Of a stretch of DNA of 33,041 nt, positions 31,587 through 33,041 are shown in pieces (positions within the stretch are counted from its first letter, which is position 1; each line of letters opens with the position of its first letter). The DNA is from Bacteroidia bacterium (GTDB taxonomy: Bacteria > Bacteroidota > Bacteroidia > Bacteroidales > Prolixibacteraceae). The stretch spans positions 1 to 33,041 of the forward strand of contig JAPLDR010000099.1 in NCBI GenBank assembly GCA_026391655.1, given 5' to 3'. The notes under the pieces were generated by a model. That model had not been told where the DNA came from. It worked only from the letters and a program-made list of their open reading frames with translations, and did no database searches. The translations under genes were made by a program, and so were the position numbers.

Positions 31587-32717
31587 ATGTACCTATTCAA
31601 TGCAAAAATTGAAAATCCCGAAAAGCTGGAACAAATGCTTGTGGGGAGAGAGCACATTGTAAATATCCTTGTAGACGCACAGCTTAAACATGCTAAGGGT
31701 GGAATGCCACCACAGTTTTTAGTAGTTGGTCCGCGTGGTAGCGGAAAAACACATATGCTTAGGATTATCTATGAGCGTTTATCAAAAAATGCCGAGTATA
31801 TGGCTATGCACGAAATAGCTTATATGGTTGAAGATGAAACAGGAATCGGTTCATATTTTGATTTGCTACAGCGTGTGTTTGAAGCATTGAAGCGCTGGAG
31901 TAATGATGATCAGAAAACCAGATATATTATTGAACAGGTAGAAAACCTGAAAGAAATACACTCAAACGAATGGACAAAATCGGCTGAAAATATCCTGCTA
32001 AACATTCTAAAAGATAAATCCCTATTAATTCTTATCGAAAACTTCGATGCCATTATGCGGGGTATGGATAAGAAATATGCAGTGATAGAACTGGCACGGC
32101 TCAGGGATTTTATACAGCAGCACAACCAGTTGTCATTTATTGCCACAAGCCAGTCACTTATAAATTCCTTATCCGACGATCAGAATCCGCTTTATGGCTT
32201 TTTCAATGTGATACAGTTAAAAAGGCTTACCTTGGACGAATCGCGTGAGTACATTACAAAAATTGCCTCCTCTGAAAACAATGAGGAATTACTTCAATTT
32301 CTTGAAACGCATGATGGCAAAGGACATCTGGAAGCCATACATCAGTTTACGAAAGGTAACCACCGCTTATTGCTTGTATTTTTTGATTTTTTGAAGGCTG
32401 AATTCCGAAGCAATTTATCGGATGTTTTCCTGAAATCAATTGACGAACTAAAACCCTATTACGACAGTTTTCTTAAAAGCCTCGCACCACAACAACAAAA
32501 GATAGTACAATACCTTAGCCTGCAACGTAATCCGCAAAAAGGGGCTGACATTGGCCGCAATTGTTTTTTAGATAAAAGTACAGTATCGAAACAACTTTCT
32601 GAATTACAGCGTTTAGGTTATATCAATCCTGTAAATGAAAAGGGGAGGGACAAGTACTACGAAATCAGCGAACCCCTGCTGCGCATGTGTATCTCTGGGA
32701 CAACTTTACACTGCTGA
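31587..32717 (+). CDS. AAA/STAND-like ATPase with winged-helix domain, truncated by frameshift
   Basis: This frame encodes 376 residues. After VGREHI (19-24) comes a canonical Walker A GPRGSGKT (48-55). The Walker B-like strand LLILIENFDAI carries Glu-Asn rather than Asp-Glu. Residues about 300-365 form a winged helix (QQQKIVQYLSLQRNPQKGADIG, then DKSTVSKQLSELQRLGYI). The frame then runs EPLLRMC and ends a few codons later at an abrupt stop. The sequence continues as good coding DNA in the next frame to the right edge, so a one- or two-base indel near 32688-32700 has probably split one longer protein. The preceding ATPase gene is 18 bases away. A signalling, regulatory or defence role is possible but unproven. 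Confidence 0.7.
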   Translation: MYLFNAKIENPEKLEQMLVGREHIVNILVDAQLKHAKGGMPPQFLVVGPRGSGKTHMLRIIYERLSKNAEYMAMHEIAYMVEDETGIGSYFDLLQRVFEALKRWSNDDQKTRYIIEQVENLKEIHSNEWTKSAENILLNILKDKSLLILIENFDAIMRGMDKKYAVIELARLRDFIQQHNQLSFIATSQSLINSLSDDQNPLYGFFNVIQLKRLTLDESREYITKIASSENNEELLQFLETHDGKGHLEAIHQFTKGNHRLLLVFFDFLKAEFRSNLSDVFLKSIDELKPYYDSFLKSLAPQQQKIVQYLSLQRNPQKGADIGRNCFLDKSTVSKQLSELQRLGYINPVNEKGRDKYYEISEPLLRMCISGTTLHC

Positions 32718-33041
32718 CCAGTTAAAAGAAAAATACCTGCACTACAATTACCTCGAACGTTTCCAACCCGAACCAATGCGTAAACTATATCAGGCAGAAG
32801 CGAGGATTTTTGGTTTAGTCCGATCACAATATTTACCTTCATGGACATTAAAAAAGGAGGAAGAAAAACGGTTAAACATGTGTTGTGAACCCGATGAAGC
32901 TAAAATGATGATTAATGAACTTTCCCATCAAACAGCATCAAGTGTTAATAAGATTGATTCAATTAAAGAATTAATTAAATCCGAAGAATGGGAAAAAGCA
33001 ATAGAATCCATTCAGAAAGAGATCGAAGTCGATTTAGCCAA
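32692..33041 (+). pseudogene. Out-of-frame continuation of the second ATPase, partial
   Basis: From about 32692 the frame shifted by one base stays open to the right edge and reads SLGQLYTADQLKEKYLHY, then LERFQPEPMRKLYQAEARIFG and a charged helical region (KIDSIKELIKSEEWEKAIES) that resembles the start of TPR-like repeats. It has no start codon before 32776 and no ribosome binding site of its own. It is best read as the C-terminal part of the ATPase gene after a frameshift, whether real or a sequencing error. The end lies outside the window. Confidence 0.6.

Noticed and set aside
1-33041. CRISPR arrays, insertion sequences, integrases or prophage genes
   Set aside because: No regularly spaced 25-40 base repeats and no transposase, integrase or phage structural signatures were seen in any frame.

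Overview
The window looks like chromosomal DNA of a Bacteroidota (Bacteroidales/Marinilabiliales-like) bacterium. The evidence is the protein families (FISUMP domain, DUF5362, DUF4965 and GH127 enzymes, Ctc-type L25 followed by pth and an S4 protein), several promoters of the Bacteroidota type (TTTG, about 19 bases, TAnnTTTG), weak Shine-Dalgarno sequences, moderate-to-low GC, and long degenerate inverted repeats in intergenic spaces. No transposase, phage gene or CRISPR array was seen.

Layout. (1) 1-4211, minus strand: a likely operon of three exported proteins: a FISUMP-domain protein, an 898-residue protein with Ig-like modules, and a protein with tandem LecA (PA-IL)-like lectin domains that is cut by the left edge. 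(2) 4545-5936: a GH13 alpha-amylase-type lipoprotein. (3) 5937-7352: mostly non-coding, with a 21-base tandem repeat, an orphan PD-(D/E)XK-like protein and an inverted repeat. (4) 7353-11152, minus: an AONS/KBL-family PLP enzyme, trpS, a DEDDy 3'-5' exonuclease and udk. (5) 11351-16445, plus: a small antitoxin-like protein with what may be a toxin stub, a Dabb-domain protein, manA, engB, prs, rplY, pth and an Hsp15-like S4 protein. (6) 16447-17508, minus: an exported N-acetylmuramoyl-L-alanine amidase. (7) 17703-19410, plus: a 5'-nucleotidase split into two overlapping genes with the C-terminal domain encoded first. (8) 20040-20281: tRNA-Ser(GCT) and tRNA-Pro(TGG). (9) 20876-21933: a cupredoxin lipoprotein and a DUF5362 membrane protein, each followed by a strong hairpin. 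(10) 22161-30058: a polysaccharide-degradation patch: a GH2 enzyme on the plus strand, convergent with a minus-strand operon of a GH127 enzyme, a YdeI/DUF1905 protein and a DUF4965/DUF1793 glutaminase-like protein. (11) 30459 to the right edge: two adjacent but different P-loop ATPases behind a palindromic operator-like site; the second is interrupted by a frameshift.

How it fits together. The middle is housekeeping: nucleotide precursors (prs, udk, 5'-nucleotidase), translation (trpS, rplY, pth, S4 protein, tRNAs, engB) and wall turnover (amidase). The flanks are accessory. The left end encodes secreted, probably sugar-binding or adhesive proteins. The right-hand third encodes exported glycosidases with no SusC/SusD pair or regulator in view. 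The far right holds a two-ATPase module whose role I cannot assign. The best candidates for something undescribed are the FISUMP/Ig-like/LecA-like operon and the two-ATPase module with its operator.
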